The notes: generated by a model not told the origin, from the letters alone. Shown: positions 1-6,509, counted from the stretch's first letter. The stretch is DNA of 7,240 nt from Ramlibacter sp. (GCA_014376915.1 JACMQP010000300.1:1-7240); one strand, 5' to 3'. Numbers and translations: made by a program.

Positions 1-1
1 C

Positions 2-1159
2 TACAACACCATCCGCTTCGACGACGAGATCACCCGCTTCATGTTCTGGCGCAACCTGATCGATCCGTACGGGCGCGAGTGGCAGAACCAGTGCGGCCGC
101 TGGGACCTGCTGGACGTGGTGCGCCTGACCTATGCGCTGCGACCCGAGGGCATCGAATGGCCCAGGCACGCCGATGGCAGGCCCAGCTTCAGGCTGGGAG
201 ACCTGGCGCGCGCCAACGGGCTCGTGCATGAGGCAGCGCACGACGCTTTGTCCGACGTGCGCGCCACCATCGCGCTGGCGCGGCTGATCCGCAGCCGCCA
301 GCCCAAGCTGTTCGACTTTGCGCTGCGCCTGCACAAGAAAGACCAGGTGGCGGCCGAGCTCGGCCTGCCGACCACCTGCGCCACGGCCCGGCCCTTCCTG
401 CACGTCTCGGGCATGTTCCCGGCCGAACGCGGCTGCCTGGCCGTGATGTGGCCGCTGGCCACCCATCCCACCAATCGCAACGAGCTGCTGGCCTGGGACC
501 TGGCGCACGATCCGACCGAATTGCCGCTGCTGGACGTGGCCACGCTGCGCCAGCGCCTGTTCACGCGCGCGGCCGACCTGCCTGACGGCGTGACGCGCCT
601 GCCCCTCAAGTCCATCCATCTGAACAAGTCGCCCATGGTCGTCGGCAACCTGCGCACACTGGCCCCCGCGCTGGCGCAGCGCTGGCAGCTGGACCTGGAG
701 GCCGCCGGGCGTCACGCCGCGGCAGCGGCGGCGCTCCCGGACATGAGCGCAGTCTGGCCTGAGGTGTTCAAGCGGCCGGCCGCCGAAAATCCGCCGGACG
801 TGGACCAGGACCTCTACGGCGGCTTCGTCGGCAACGCCGACCGGCGCCGGCTCGACCAGCTGCGCGGCCTGTCGGGCGCCGAACTGGCGCATGCGCGCAC
901 CGGCTTCGACGATGGCCGGCTGGAGGAATTGGTGTTCCGCTACCGGGCGCGCAATTTTGCCGACACCCTGGCGCCCGGGGAACTGGAGCGCTGGGAGGCG
1001 CACCGCAGCGCCAGCCTGCTCGAAGGGGAGGGCGGTGCGCTCAACCTGGACCGCTTCTTCGCCGAGATCGACACGCTGTCCGCCACGGCCGATGCGCGCG
1101 CCGAGGCGCTGCTGGGAACGCTGTACGACTACGCCGAGGCGATCGCACCCGAGGCCTAG
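2..1159 (+). CDS. sbcB: Exodeoxyribonuclease I (exonuclease I), C-terminal part; 5' end outside window
   Basis: Exonuclease I degrades single-stranded DNA 3' to 5' and works in recombination and mismatch repair in the cytoplasm. The frame is open from base 2, so the gene begins upstream; 385 residues are visible and roughly the first 100, including the first acidic exonuclease motif, are missing. The visible part starts in the second exonuclease motif (YNTIRFDDE, compare YNNIRFDDE in E. coli). It continues with FYR/DPY-like and WDLLDV segments, then the third catalytic motif, with His at 239-241 and Asp at 254-256 in an H-x4-D arrangement (AHDALSD). Further family landmarks are HVSGMF, the SH3-like middle region, and the C-terminal block YRARNFADTL followed by a W-x-x-HR segment, all aligning with remembered E. 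coli SbcB. No frameshift is seen. It is a housekeeping gene, probably unrelated to the cassette to its right. The TAG stop abuts the stop of the opposite-strand gene. Confidence 0.96.
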   Translation, partial: YNTIRFDDEITRFMFWRNLIDPYGREWQNQCGRWDLLDVVRLTYALRPEGIEWPRHADGRPSFRLGDLARANGLVHEAAHDALSDVRATIALARLIRSRQPKLFDFALRLHKKDQVAAELGLPTTCATARPFLHVSGMFPAERGCLAVMWPLATHPTNRNELLAWDLAHDPTELPLLDVATLRQRLFTRAADLPDGVTRLPLKSIHLNKSPMVVGNLRTLAPALAQRWQLDLEAAGRHAAAAAALPDMSAVWPEVFKRPAAENPPDVDQDLYGGFVGNADRRRLDQLRGLSGAELAHARTGFDDGRLEELVFRYRARNFADTLAPGELERWEAHRSASLLEGEGGALNLDRFFAEIDTLSATADARAEALLGTLYDYAEAIAPEA

Positions 1160-2353
1160 CTAAGCCAGCGCGCGACCGCTGCGATACACGGTGCGCTGCC
1201 GGCCCTGGGGCGTGAGCATTTCGTAGGGCGTGCGCGCCTTCAGCGCCACCAGATCGGCCGGGCAACCCACGCGAAGCAGACCATCCCATTGCAGGCCCAT
1301 GGCGCGTGCCGGGTTGCTCGTGATCACCGGAAGCCAGGAAGCGGCATCGGCCAGGTGGGCGAGCTGCACGCCCAGGCCGAAGGTCTCGAGCAGGTCGTAA
1401 CTCCCGTAGGGATAAAAGCCGTCCGCCACGTTGTCGGTCGCGATGCAGACGTTCACGCCAGCAGCCCGGGCTTCGCGCAGGCGTGTGATGCCCCGCTCCC
1501 GCGGCGTGCCGTCCCAGCTGCCCTGCAAGTAGAGGTTGGTCGTCGGCAAGGCCACCAGGTGAATGTCGGCCAGCGCACACCGACCCAGTGTGTCCAGCGC
1601 CTGGTCCGTCGGCTGCATTGACAGGGAGCAGGCATGCCCGCAGGTGACGCGCCCCTGCATGCCGAATTCGGTGACCAGATCGGCGACGCATGACAGTGCG
1701 ACTGCGTCCGCGTCCAGGCCCTCGTCGACGTGAAGATCGAGTGCCAGCCCGTGCGCTGCGGCCAGTTCGAAGACCCGCCGCAGCTTGGCCTGAAGATCAA
1801 CATTGCGGTAAACGAACGCGCCGAGGATGCCGCCCGTGGCTGCAAGCGTGCGCGCGCGCTCGGCCGCGGCGCCTTGCTCGTCGAACCGCTCCAGCGGCGT
1901 GAGCGAAACAAACTGCAGCTCGATCCGGTCCCGCCACTCTTCACGCAGGTCCAGCAGCAGCGCCAACGAAAGCGGTGCCTGCGGGTCGGACCAGTCGAGG
2001 TGCGTGCGCAGCGCGCGGGTCCCGCAGCGCCAGGCGTCGTCGAGGGCGCGCGTCATGCGGCCACGGACCTGCGCCGCTGTCCAGCCTGAGCGACTGACCT
2101 CCATCTTTTCGATCGCCGTGCCCAAATCGCCCTGCGCCTCGCCCACTTCGTCGACCGTGTAGTTCTTGTCGATGTGCACGTGCACGTCGACAGGGGCGCT
2201 CAGCACAATGGCCTGTGCCGCGCCCGGCACCGGCTCGATCCGCGTGACGCGTCCGCTGTCCCAGGCGACATCGAAGGCCTGGGTGTCGGGTGCAGCCGGG
2301 CCGAAGTCGCGCAGGCGGGGTGGGATGGCGACACGGTGAAGCAGACCGTTCAA
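1160..2353 (-). CDS. CodA-like amidohydrolase (cytosine deaminase-related metal-dependent hydrolase/deaminase)
   Basis: This is a 397-residue member of the amidohydrolase superfamily, closest in motif layout to cytosine deaminase CodA (about 427 aa). Such enzymes hydrolyse amide, amidine or exocyclic amino groups of N-heterocycles with a catalytic metal. Seen in order: metal-binding HxH (His58, His60 in VHVHID), HLDWSD (118-123), LDLHVDEG (His208, Glu211), CGH (His240), a DIHLVALPTTNLYLQG segment, and ATDNV (Asp307). The spacing of His208, Glu211, His240 and Asp307 matches CodA with a constant offset of 6. Two differences stand out: CodA has a second Asp after the metal-binding Asp where this protein has Asn308, and the CodA FPQEG segment carrying a substrate-binding Gln reads LTPLER. 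Cytosine is therefore doubtful as substrate; a creatinine-deiminase-like or other heterocycle activity is possible. The start is the TTG at 2353 (caa, 2351-2353 on +), preceded by GGAAAG at 7 bases. The reading frame runs up to an ATG at 2560, but that part is Ala/Ser/Arg-rich, unlike the family, and crosses the likely promoter. An in-frame GTG at 2413 (417 aa) is a weaker alternative. The gene is divergent from the transporter operon. Confidence 0.88.
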   Translation of the reverse strand: MNGLLHRVAIPPRLRDFGPAAPDTQAFDVAWDSGRVTRIEPVPGAAQAIVLSAPVDVHVHIDKNYTVDEVGEAQGDLGTAIEKMEVSRSGWTAAQVRGRMTRALDDAWRCGTRALRTHLDWSDPQAPLSLALLLDLREEWRDRIELQFVSLTPLERFDEQGAAAERARTLAATGGILGAFVYRNVDLQAKLRRVFELAAAHGLALDLHVDEGLDADAVALSCVADLVTEFGMQGRVTCGHACSLSMQPTDQALDTLGRCALADIHLVALPTTNLYLQGSWDGTPRERGITRLREARAAGVNVCIATDNVADGFYPYGSYDLLETFGLGVQLAHLADAASWLPVITSNPARAMGLQWDGLLRVGCPADLVALKARTPYEMLTPQGRQRTVYRSGRALA

Positions 2354-2394
2354 GATGGGCTTTCCGGATCGGACGAAATTGAGTTTTGACGCAT
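2350..2394 (-). other. Possible 14-codon leader ORF overlapping the TTG start
   Basis: On the minus strand an ATG at 2394 opens a 14-codon frame (MRQNSISSDPESPS). Its TGA stop overlaps the proposed TTG start of the amidohydrolase in a TTGA arrangement. It would lie almost at the 5' end of a transcript from the predicted promoter. No clear ribosome binding site precedes it, so it may be chance. If translated, it could couple translation to the weak TTG start. Confidence 0.2.
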
Positions 2395-2404
2395 GGTCGG
2401 CCCA

Positions 2405-2433
2405 TTTGTACACTGGCGCGCATTCACAGGCAA
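2405..2433 (-). promoter_or_regulatory. Sigma70-like promoter for the amidohydrolase gene
   Basis: Read on the minus strand, TTGCCT (2433-2428, -35, 4/6 match) is followed after exactly 17 bases by TACAAA (2410-2405, -10, 4/6 match). Transcription would start near 2398, giving a leader of about 45 bases before the TTG start and its GGAAAG ribosome binding site. The geometry is good, but the match is imperfect and in GC-rich DNA could be chance. Confidence 0.45.
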
Positions 2434-2494
2434 CCGAAGCAGTGCCCGTGGCGGTGGCGGCGCGTGAAGCAGCTGACTGAGACCGCCTCGCAAA

Positions 2495-2514
2495 TTTCCA
2501 CCGAGGGTTTCCAC
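2495..2514. repeat. Short direct repeat TTTCCAC
   Basis: The 7-mer TTTCCAC occurs at 2495-2501 and 2508-2514, with a period of 13 bases. Such a pair could be a binding site for an activator, but the unit is short, the period is not a helical multiple, and chance is a fair explanation. Confidence 0.2.
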
Positions 2515-2561
2515 GGGCACAGAAAGATGCAGCGGCTTCGCGCACCTGGCTAGAATTCACA

Positions 2562-2575
2562 ATCGTTTTTACGAT
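2562..2575. promoter_or_regulatory. Perfect inverted repeat ATCGT-TTTT-ACGAT
   Basis: The arms ATCGT (2562-2566) and ACGAT (2571-2575) flank four T residues. The dyad lies immediately right of the candidate -10 hexamer and directly next to the GGTCAGACC dyad. This placement suits an operator for the rightward operon. The regulator is unknown. Confidence 0.35.
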
Positions 2576-2576
2576 C

Positions 2577-2585
2577 GGTCAGACC
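2577..2585. promoter_or_regulatory. GntR/FadR-type operator-like dyad GGTCAGACC
   Basis: GGTC-A-GACC is a perfect inverted repeat with a one-base centre. It matches the GGTCnGACC core bound by FadR-subfamily GntR repressors such as FadR. It sits 47 bases before the start codon of the first operon gene, where a bound repressor could block transcription. The flanking bases do not extend the symmetry. Assignment to the GntR family is inference from the core only. Confidence 0.35.
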
Positions 2586-2602
2586 ACTTGGTAGGCAATA
2601 CC

Positions 2603-2615
2603 CGGGCGATGCCCG
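2603..2615 (+). other. Small hairpin just upstream of the operon ribosome binding site
   Basis: CGGGC (2603-2607) and GCCCG (2611-2615) can pair around a three-base GAT loop. The stem ends 6 bases before the AAAGGG ribosome binding site (2622-2627) of the creatininase-family gene. It could influence translation of the first gene, but short GC stems are common in DNA of this composition. Confidence 0.25.
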
Positions 2616-2631
2616 CAGCGCAAAGGGCCAC

Positions 2632-3435
2632 ATGAAGCGTTACTGGGCAGATTTCACGTCGCCGGAGTTTGCGGCCCTCGACCGGGACCGCCTGATCGCC
2701 GTACTGCCGGTGTCGGCCATCGAACAGCACGGCCCGCACCTGCCGCTGTCGGTCGACACCACCATCATCGAAGGGGTCGTCGAACGCATCATCGAGCAGA
2801 TTCCCGCCGACCTGCCGGCGGTGTTCCTGCCGACGCAGCGCATCGGCAAGAGCAACGAACACGCGCGCTACCCCGGCACCCTGACGCTGTCGATCGAAAC
2901 GCTGATCCACCTCTGGATGGAAATCGGCGACTGCGTGGCGGCCTCCGGCGTGCGCAAGATGGTCATCCTCAACAGCCATGGGGGCCAGGGCATGGTGGGC
3001 GAAATCGTCGCCCGCGACCTGCGGGTGAAACACAACATGCTGGTGGTGGCGACCAACACCTACTCGTTCGGCACGCCGCCGGGCATGTTCACCGCGGCAG
3101 AGACCCAGCACGGGATCCATGGCGGCGACAAGGAAACCTCGGTCGTCCTGGCCCTGCGCCCCGACCTGGTGGACATGGGGCAGGCGCGCAACTTCCGCTC
3201 GAGCGCGGAACAGCTGGTGGCGCAAACCAGGCATCTCTCGATCAACGCGCGGGCCAAGCTGGCCTGGCAGATCCAGGACCTGAACCCGGCCGGCGCGTGC
3301 GGCGATGCGAGCCTGGCGACGGCGGAAAAGGGCGATGGGGTCATCGGCCATATCGCAGGCCAATTCATCGAGATGCTGAGCGACCTGGACGGCACCAGCC
3401 CCGACTGGCTGTCCCAGCAACCTTCGGTCAGCTAG
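2632..3435 (+). CDS. Creatininase-family metal-dependent amidohydrolase
   Basis: This 267-residue protein has the full length of the creatininase family, whose members hydrolyse cyclic or linear amide C-N bonds with two metal ions (creatinine amidohydrolase, the formamidopyrimidine deformylase ArfB, and others). Seen: the N-terminal metal motif with Glu31, His33, His36 and Asp42 (IEQHGPHLPLSVD), the family motif SNEHARYPGTLTLS (74-87), NSHGGQ (114-119, usually NGHGGN) and HGGDKETS (163-170, usually HAGExETS). The last two are slightly atypical: Ser115 and Gln119 replace Gly and Asn, and Asp166 replaces the common Glu. The ATG at 2632 follows AAAGGG at 4 bases, and the first motif lies at the usual distance from it. 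It is the first gene of the operon, 9 bp before the ABC ATPase, so it probably acts in the cytoplasm on the imported compound or a product of it. Creatinine itself is not implied, because the family is broad. No signal peptide is seen. Confidence 0.9.
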   Translation: MKRYWADFTSPEFAALDRDRLIAVLPVSAIEQHGPHLPLSVDTTIIEGVVERIIEQIPADLPAVFLPTQRIGKSNEHARYPGTLTLSIETLIHLWMEIGDCVAASGVRKMVILNSHGGQGMVGEIVARDLRVKHNMLVVATNTYSFGTPPGMFTAAETQHGIHGGDKETSVVLALRPDLVDMGQARNFRSSAEQLVAQTRHLSINARAKLAWQIQDLNPAGACGDASLATAEKGDGVIGHIAGQFIEMLSDLDGTSPDWLSQQPSVS

Positions 3436-3444
3436 AGGGCGGCG

Positions 3445-4266
3445 ATGCGAACCGTGCAAATCACGCCAGCCGGCGACGGCACGATGCCGCCAGCCCTGAT
3501 CCGGCTGGCCCGCGTCAACAAGCGCTATTCAAACGGAACGGTTGCCCTGCGTGACATGTCGCTTTCGGTCCACCGTGGCGAGTTCGTCAGCCTGCTGGGG
3601 CCCTCGGGTTGCGGCAAGAGCACGGCCTTGCGCATGATGGCGGGGCTGCTCAGCCTGTCATCGGGTGAGATCGAGTGGCCCGCCGACGGCGGGGCACAGG
3701 ACGCCCACAGCCGCGACATCAGCTTCGTGTTCCAGGAGCCGACGCTGATGCCCTGGGCCTCCATCTTCGACAACGTCTACCTGCCGCTGAGGGTCGCCGG
3801 GGTGTCCCGCGCCCGTGCCGCCGACGATGTCCAGGCGGCGCTGGCGATGGTCGGCCTGTCGCGGTTCGCCGATGTTTTTCCGCGCGAGCTGTCGGGTGGG
3901 ATGAAGATGCGCGCGTCGATCGCCCGCGCGATGGTGACGCGCCCCAAGCTGCTGCTGATGGACGAGCCTTTTGCCGCGCTCGACGAGATGACCCGCGCCA
4001 AGCTGAACGACGATGTGCTCAAGCTGTGGAAGGACCTGAACCTGACGGTCGTTTTCGTGACGCACAACGTCTGGGAGGCGGTCTACCTGTCCAGTCGCGT
4101 CATCGTGATGGCCGCCAGGCCCGGGCGCGTGGTGGACGACATCCCCATCGACGGGCCCGATCCCCGCGACGACGCCTTCCGCACGTCAACCTCCTATGCC
4201 GGGCAGTGCGTGCGTGTTTCAGCTTCATTGAAAGAAACCTTGGCCCATGCAAGCGTCGACCATTGA
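3445..4266 (+). CDS. ABC transporter ATP-binding protein, NitT/TauT (nitrate/sulfonate/taurine-like) type
   Basis: This 273-residue ATPase subunit powers uptake through the permease encoded next to it. Seen in order: Walker A GPSGCGKST (52-60), Q-loop Gln97 in FVFQEPTLMPW, ABC signature LSGGM (149-153), Walker B LLLMDEP (169-175), D-loop ALD (178-180) and the switch His207 in VTH. The FQEPTLMPW segment and the FVTHNVWEAVYLSSRV stretch are typical of the SsuB/TauB/NrtD/ThiZ group. All catalytic residues are present. The ATG at 3445 follows a GAGGG ribosome binding site at 5 bases that overlaps the upstream stop. A second in-frame ATG at 3484 is possible, since the conserved domain begins only near residue 18. 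The 3' end overlaps the permease gene by 20 bp, so co-translation is likely. Confidence 0.95.
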   Translation: MRTVQITPAGDGTMPPALIRLARVNKRYSNGTVALRDMSLSVHRGEFVSLLGPSGCGKSTALRMMAGLLSLSSGEIEWPADGGAQDAHSRDISFVFQEPTLMPWASIFDNVYLPLRVAGVSRARAADDVQAALAMVGLSRFADVFPRELSGGMKMRASIARAMVTRPKLLLMDEPFAALDEMTRAKLNDDVLKLWKDLNLTVVFVTHNVWEAVYLSSRVIVMAARPGRVVDDIPIDGPDPRDDAFRTSTSYAGQCVRVSASLKETLAHASVDH

Positions 4267-5104
4267 TCCGGCGCTGGAGGCGATCTCCCCGTTCAACGAC
4301 GCCGACCGACGTCGCGACCGCCGCGAACGCGTCCTCACGATCGTGGCCCCGCTGCTGGTTCTTGTGGTGGCGCTGGCGGCCTGGGAGCTGTTCGTGCGGA
4401 TCAACAAGATCCCGCCTTACATCCTCCCCGGCCCGGTGCTGGTGCTTCAGACCTTGTGGGAAAAATGGCCTTCGCTTTCCGGCTCGCTGTGGTTCACCGT
4501 CAAGCTGACGCTGTCGGCGCTGGGCCTCGCGATCGTCGGCGGTGTCGGACTGGGCACGCTGTTTGCCTTGTCGCGCTACGTCGAGGTGAGCCTGTTCCCC
4601 TACGCGGTGGTGCTTCAGGTCACGCCCATCATCGCGATCGCCCCGCTGATCATGATCTACGTGGACAGCACGATGGGCGCGCTGCTGATCTGCGCCTGGA
4701 TCGTCGCCTTCTTCCCCATCCTCTCGAGCACCGTGATCGGACTGCGCAGCGCAGACCACAACCTGCGCGACCTCTTCACGCTGTATCGGGCCAGCCCCTG
4801 GCAGCGATTCCGCTGGCTTCTGACGCCGTCGGCGCTGCCGTACTTCATGTCGGGCGTGAAGGTCTCCGGCGGCCTGGCGCTGATCGGCGCCGTGGTTGCG
4901 GAATTCGTGGCCGGCGCCGCCGGCAAGGAAACCGGCCTGGCGTCGAGGATCTTCGAGGCCAGCTTCCGCAGCGATGTCCCGCTGATGTTCGCTGCGCTGC
5001 TGCTGGTCTCGCTGTGCGGCATCCTGATCTTCCTGGTCACCAGCTGGGTGTCGAAAAAGGTGCTCGGGCACTGGCACGAGAGCGAACTGAAACGCGAAAG
5101 ATGA
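4247..5104 (+). CDS. ABC transporter permease, NitT/TauT type (binding-protein-dependent)
   Basis: This 285-residue inner-membrane subunit is expected to form the homodimeric channel of the importer. It has a charged, Arg-rich N-terminal tail (residues 17-28) and a first membrane helix at about 29-49 (VLTIVAPLLVLVVALAAW). Several further hydrophobic segments follow, for example around LSALGLAIVGGVGLGTLFAL, VTPIIAIAPLIMIYV and LLICAWIVAFFPIL, and the last helix lies near the C-terminus (LLLVSLCGILIFLVT). The cytoplasmic EAA loop, which contacts the ATPase, is seen from about residue 180 (YRASPWQRFRWLLTPSALPYF) and is followed by the family-typical VSGGLALIGAVVAEF. PPYILPGP near residue 60 is also typical of SsuC/TauC/ThiX relatives. 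The ATG at 4247 lies inside the ATPase gene; its ribosome binding site is weak, which fits translational coupling. The stop overlaps the next start (ATGA). Confidence 0.94.
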   Translation: MQASTIDPALEAISPFNDADRRRDRRERVLTIVAPLLVLVVALAAWELFVRINKIPPYILPGPVLVLQTLWEKWPSLSGSLWFTVKLTLSALGLAIVGGVGLGTLFALSRYVEVSLFPYAVVLQVTPIIAIAPLIMIYVDSTMGALLICAWIVAFFPILSSTVIGLRSADHNLRDLFTLYRASPWQRFRWLLTPSALPYFMSGVKVSGGLALIGAVVAEFVAGAAGKETGLASRIFEASFRSDVPLMFAALLLVSLCGILIFLVTSWVSKKVLGHWHESELKRER

Positions 5105-6480
5105 TGACCCTTACCCACAACGATTCCGCCCCGGCGACGCGCGACCGGGCACAGACTCTCGAGGCGTTCAGAAATAGCATCGACGGGATTGCCTGCCTCA
5201 CCGACGCGGATGATCTGCGCACCCGGGCGCGCGACTACTACTGGTACAGCCCGGTGCTTGAAGCACTGCTGGAGGATTGCCGGGCCGAGATCGTGGTCCT
5301 GCCGGCCAGTGAGGAAGAGGTCGTCCGGGTGGCCGCTGCAGCGGCGCGCCATCGCCTGCAGGTGACTGTTCGCGGGGGCGGCACCGGCAATTACGGTCAG
5401 GCCGTGCCGCTGCAAGGGGGCATCGTGCTCGACACCACACTGCTGGACAAGGTCGTCGGCATCACCGACGGCGTGGTCCGGGTTCAGGCCGGCGCACGAC
5501 TCGAATCGGTGCTGGACGCGGTGCGCCGGACCGGACAGCAGTTGATGATCTACCCGTCGACGATGGGCATCGCGACCATCGGCGGCTTCATCGCCGGCGG
5601 TTCGGCCGGCATCGGCTCGGTCCGCCACGGCATCCTCAAGGAATCCGGGACGATGCGCTCGGTCCGCGTCGTGACGCTGGAGGAGCAGCCCCGGACGCTG
5701 ACGCTGACCGGCGCCGACATCGAGATGGTTCACCATGCCTGGGGCACCAACGGCATCATCGTCGAACTCGAAGTGGCACTGGTGCCCGCAGTCGACTGGC
5801 TGCAGTGCATCGCGCTCTTTCCGAGCTACCCGGAAGTGATCCGCTTCGGCGCAGCGGTGCTCGCGGCGGGCATCGACGTGTTCCTGCTGAGTGCCGTCGA
5901 CCGCCGCTTCGGCCCGTATTACACCGACCTGAAGGCGCACTTCGACGGCAGCGCCGACGCCATGTTTTCCATGGTCAACCCGAACGACCGAGATCGCTTC
6001 TTCGATCTGGTTGCCGCGAGCGGTGGGCGCGCCGGCATGTGCCTGACGCAGCAGGAGAGCGAACAGGCGGGGCTGCCGCCGGTGCACGAATGCGCCTACA
6101 ACCACACGACGCTGCGCGCCCTGAAACTGGACCGGGGCTGGACCTATCTGCAGATGGTGGTGCCGCCGCCTTTCGATCCGGCTTTGATCGCCGCCCAGAT
6201 GGAACGCTACGGCGACGAGATGCTGATGCACCACGAGTTTTCCCGGCTCGCCGGCAAGCCACGGCTGTCGGGGCTGGTGTTGCTGCGGTACCTGGACGAG
6301 GACCGTCTCGACGAGGTCATGCACGAGCTCGTGCAGGACGGCTGCCAGGTCATGAACGCCCATGTCAACGTGCTCGAGAAGAGCGGCCGCAAGCAGATGG
6401 GCCCCGACGAGATGAAGTTCACGCGTGGCATGGATCCGTTCGGCCTGATGAATCCTGGAAAGATCCAGTCGCTCAATTGA
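5101..6480 (+). CDS. FAD-binding oxidoreductase (PCMH/VAO type, GlcD-like)
   Basis: This 459-residue flavoprotein is of the VAO/PCMH family, which oxidises alcohols, hydroxy acids, amines and similar substrates. Seen: the FAD pyrophosphate-binding loop RGGGTGNYGQ (91-100) followed by GGIVLDTTLLDKV, the second FAD motif TIGGFIAGGSAGIGSVRHG (starting at 159), the GTNGIIVELEVAL segment, and a C-terminal DPFGLMNPGKI ending with NPGK at 451-454, the usual end of GlcD-type dehydrogenases. No His is present in the FAD loop, so the flavin is probably not covalently attached there. No signal peptide or membrane helix is seen, which suggests a cytoplasmic enzyme. The ATG at 5101 overlaps the permease TGA by 4 bases; a second ATG follows at 5104. 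The frame is open back to 4456, but that part is the permease gene read out of frame. An enzyme gene placed between permease and binding-protein genes suggests that it processes the transported compound. Substrate and electron acceptor are unknown. Confidence 0.92.
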   Translation: MMTLTHNDSAPATRDRAQTLEAFRNSIDGIACLTDADDLRTRARDYYWYSPVLEALLEDCRAEIVVLPASEEEVVRVAAAAARHRLQVTVRGGGTGNYGQAVPLQGGIVLDTTLLDKVVGITDGVVRVQAGARLESVLDAVRRTGQQLMIYPSTMGIATIGGFIAGGSAGIGSVRHGILKESGTMRSVRVVTLEEQPRTLTLTGADIEMVHHAWGTNGIIVELEVALVPAVDWLQCIALFPSYPEVIRFGAAVLAAGIDVFLLSAVDRRFGPYYTDLKAHFDGSADAMFSMVNPNDRDRFFDLVAASGGRAGMCLTQQESEQAGLPPVHECAYNHTTLRALKLDRGWTYLQMVVPPPFDPALIAAQMERYGDEMLMHHEFSRLAGKPRLSGLVLLRYLDEDRLDEVMHELVQDGCQVMNAHVNVLEKSGRKQMGPDEMKFTRGMDPFGLMNPGKIQSLN

Positions 6481-6496
6481 ATTTGTTTCAACCACT

Positions 6497-6506
6497 GTTC
6501 ATGAAC
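6497..6506. promoter_or_regulatory. Perfect palindrome GTTCATGAAC before the binding-protein gene
   Basis: In the 40-base gap between the oxidoreductase stop and the binding-protein start there is a perfect 10-base palindrome. A related looser dyad, GTTTCAAC, starts 12 bases earlier at 6485. It could be an operator for an internal promoter or an RNA processing site. No convincing -35/-10 pair accompanies it, so the role is open. Confidence 0.25.
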
Positions 6507-6509
6507 CGC

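Larger units (their letters stand above)
2354..2631. promoter_or_regulatory. Divergent intergenic control region
   Basis: This 278-base stretch separates the leftward amidohydrolase start from the rightward operon start and should carry both promoters. Its right part (about 2490-2600) is visibly more A/T-rich than the flanking genes. A TAGAAT hexamer at 2551-2556 could be a -10 box for the rightward operon, but no good -35 was found at the right distance. Specific sites within it are listed separately. No regulator gene is present in the window. Confidence 0.6.

Noticed and set aside
1157..1200. Possible bidirectional terminator at the convergent junction
   Set aside because: Only the 6-base TAGCTA palindrome is present, with no stable stem and no T run on either strand.
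2354..2560. N-terminal extension of the amidohydrolase from an ATG at 2560
   Set aside because: The sequence is low-complexity and unlike CodA relatives, it crosses the predicted promoter, and starting at TTG 2353 places the HxH motif at the position seen in CodA.
2569..3459. 296-codon minus-strand frame opposite the creatininase-family gene
   Set aside because: It has no domain or motif. The plus-strand frame carries all the metal-site motifs of a known family.
4100..5077. 325-codon minus-strand frame opposite the permease gene
   Set aside because: It is dominated by Gln, Arg, Asp and His in a pattern typical of antisense to hydrophobic coding sequence, with no family match.
4456..5100. 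N-terminal 215-codon extension of the oxidoreductase frame
   Set aside because: This part is the permease gene read in another frame, rich in Arg and Gly, and lacks FAD-family motifs. The ATG at 5101, overlapping the permease stop, is the sensible start.
4657..6495. 612-codon open frame on the minus strand opposite the permease and oxidoreductase genes
   Set aside because: It is His/Gln/Arg/Val-rich with no recognisable domain, and it lies opposite two genes with clear family motifs. Long antisense frames are expected in GC-rich DNA.
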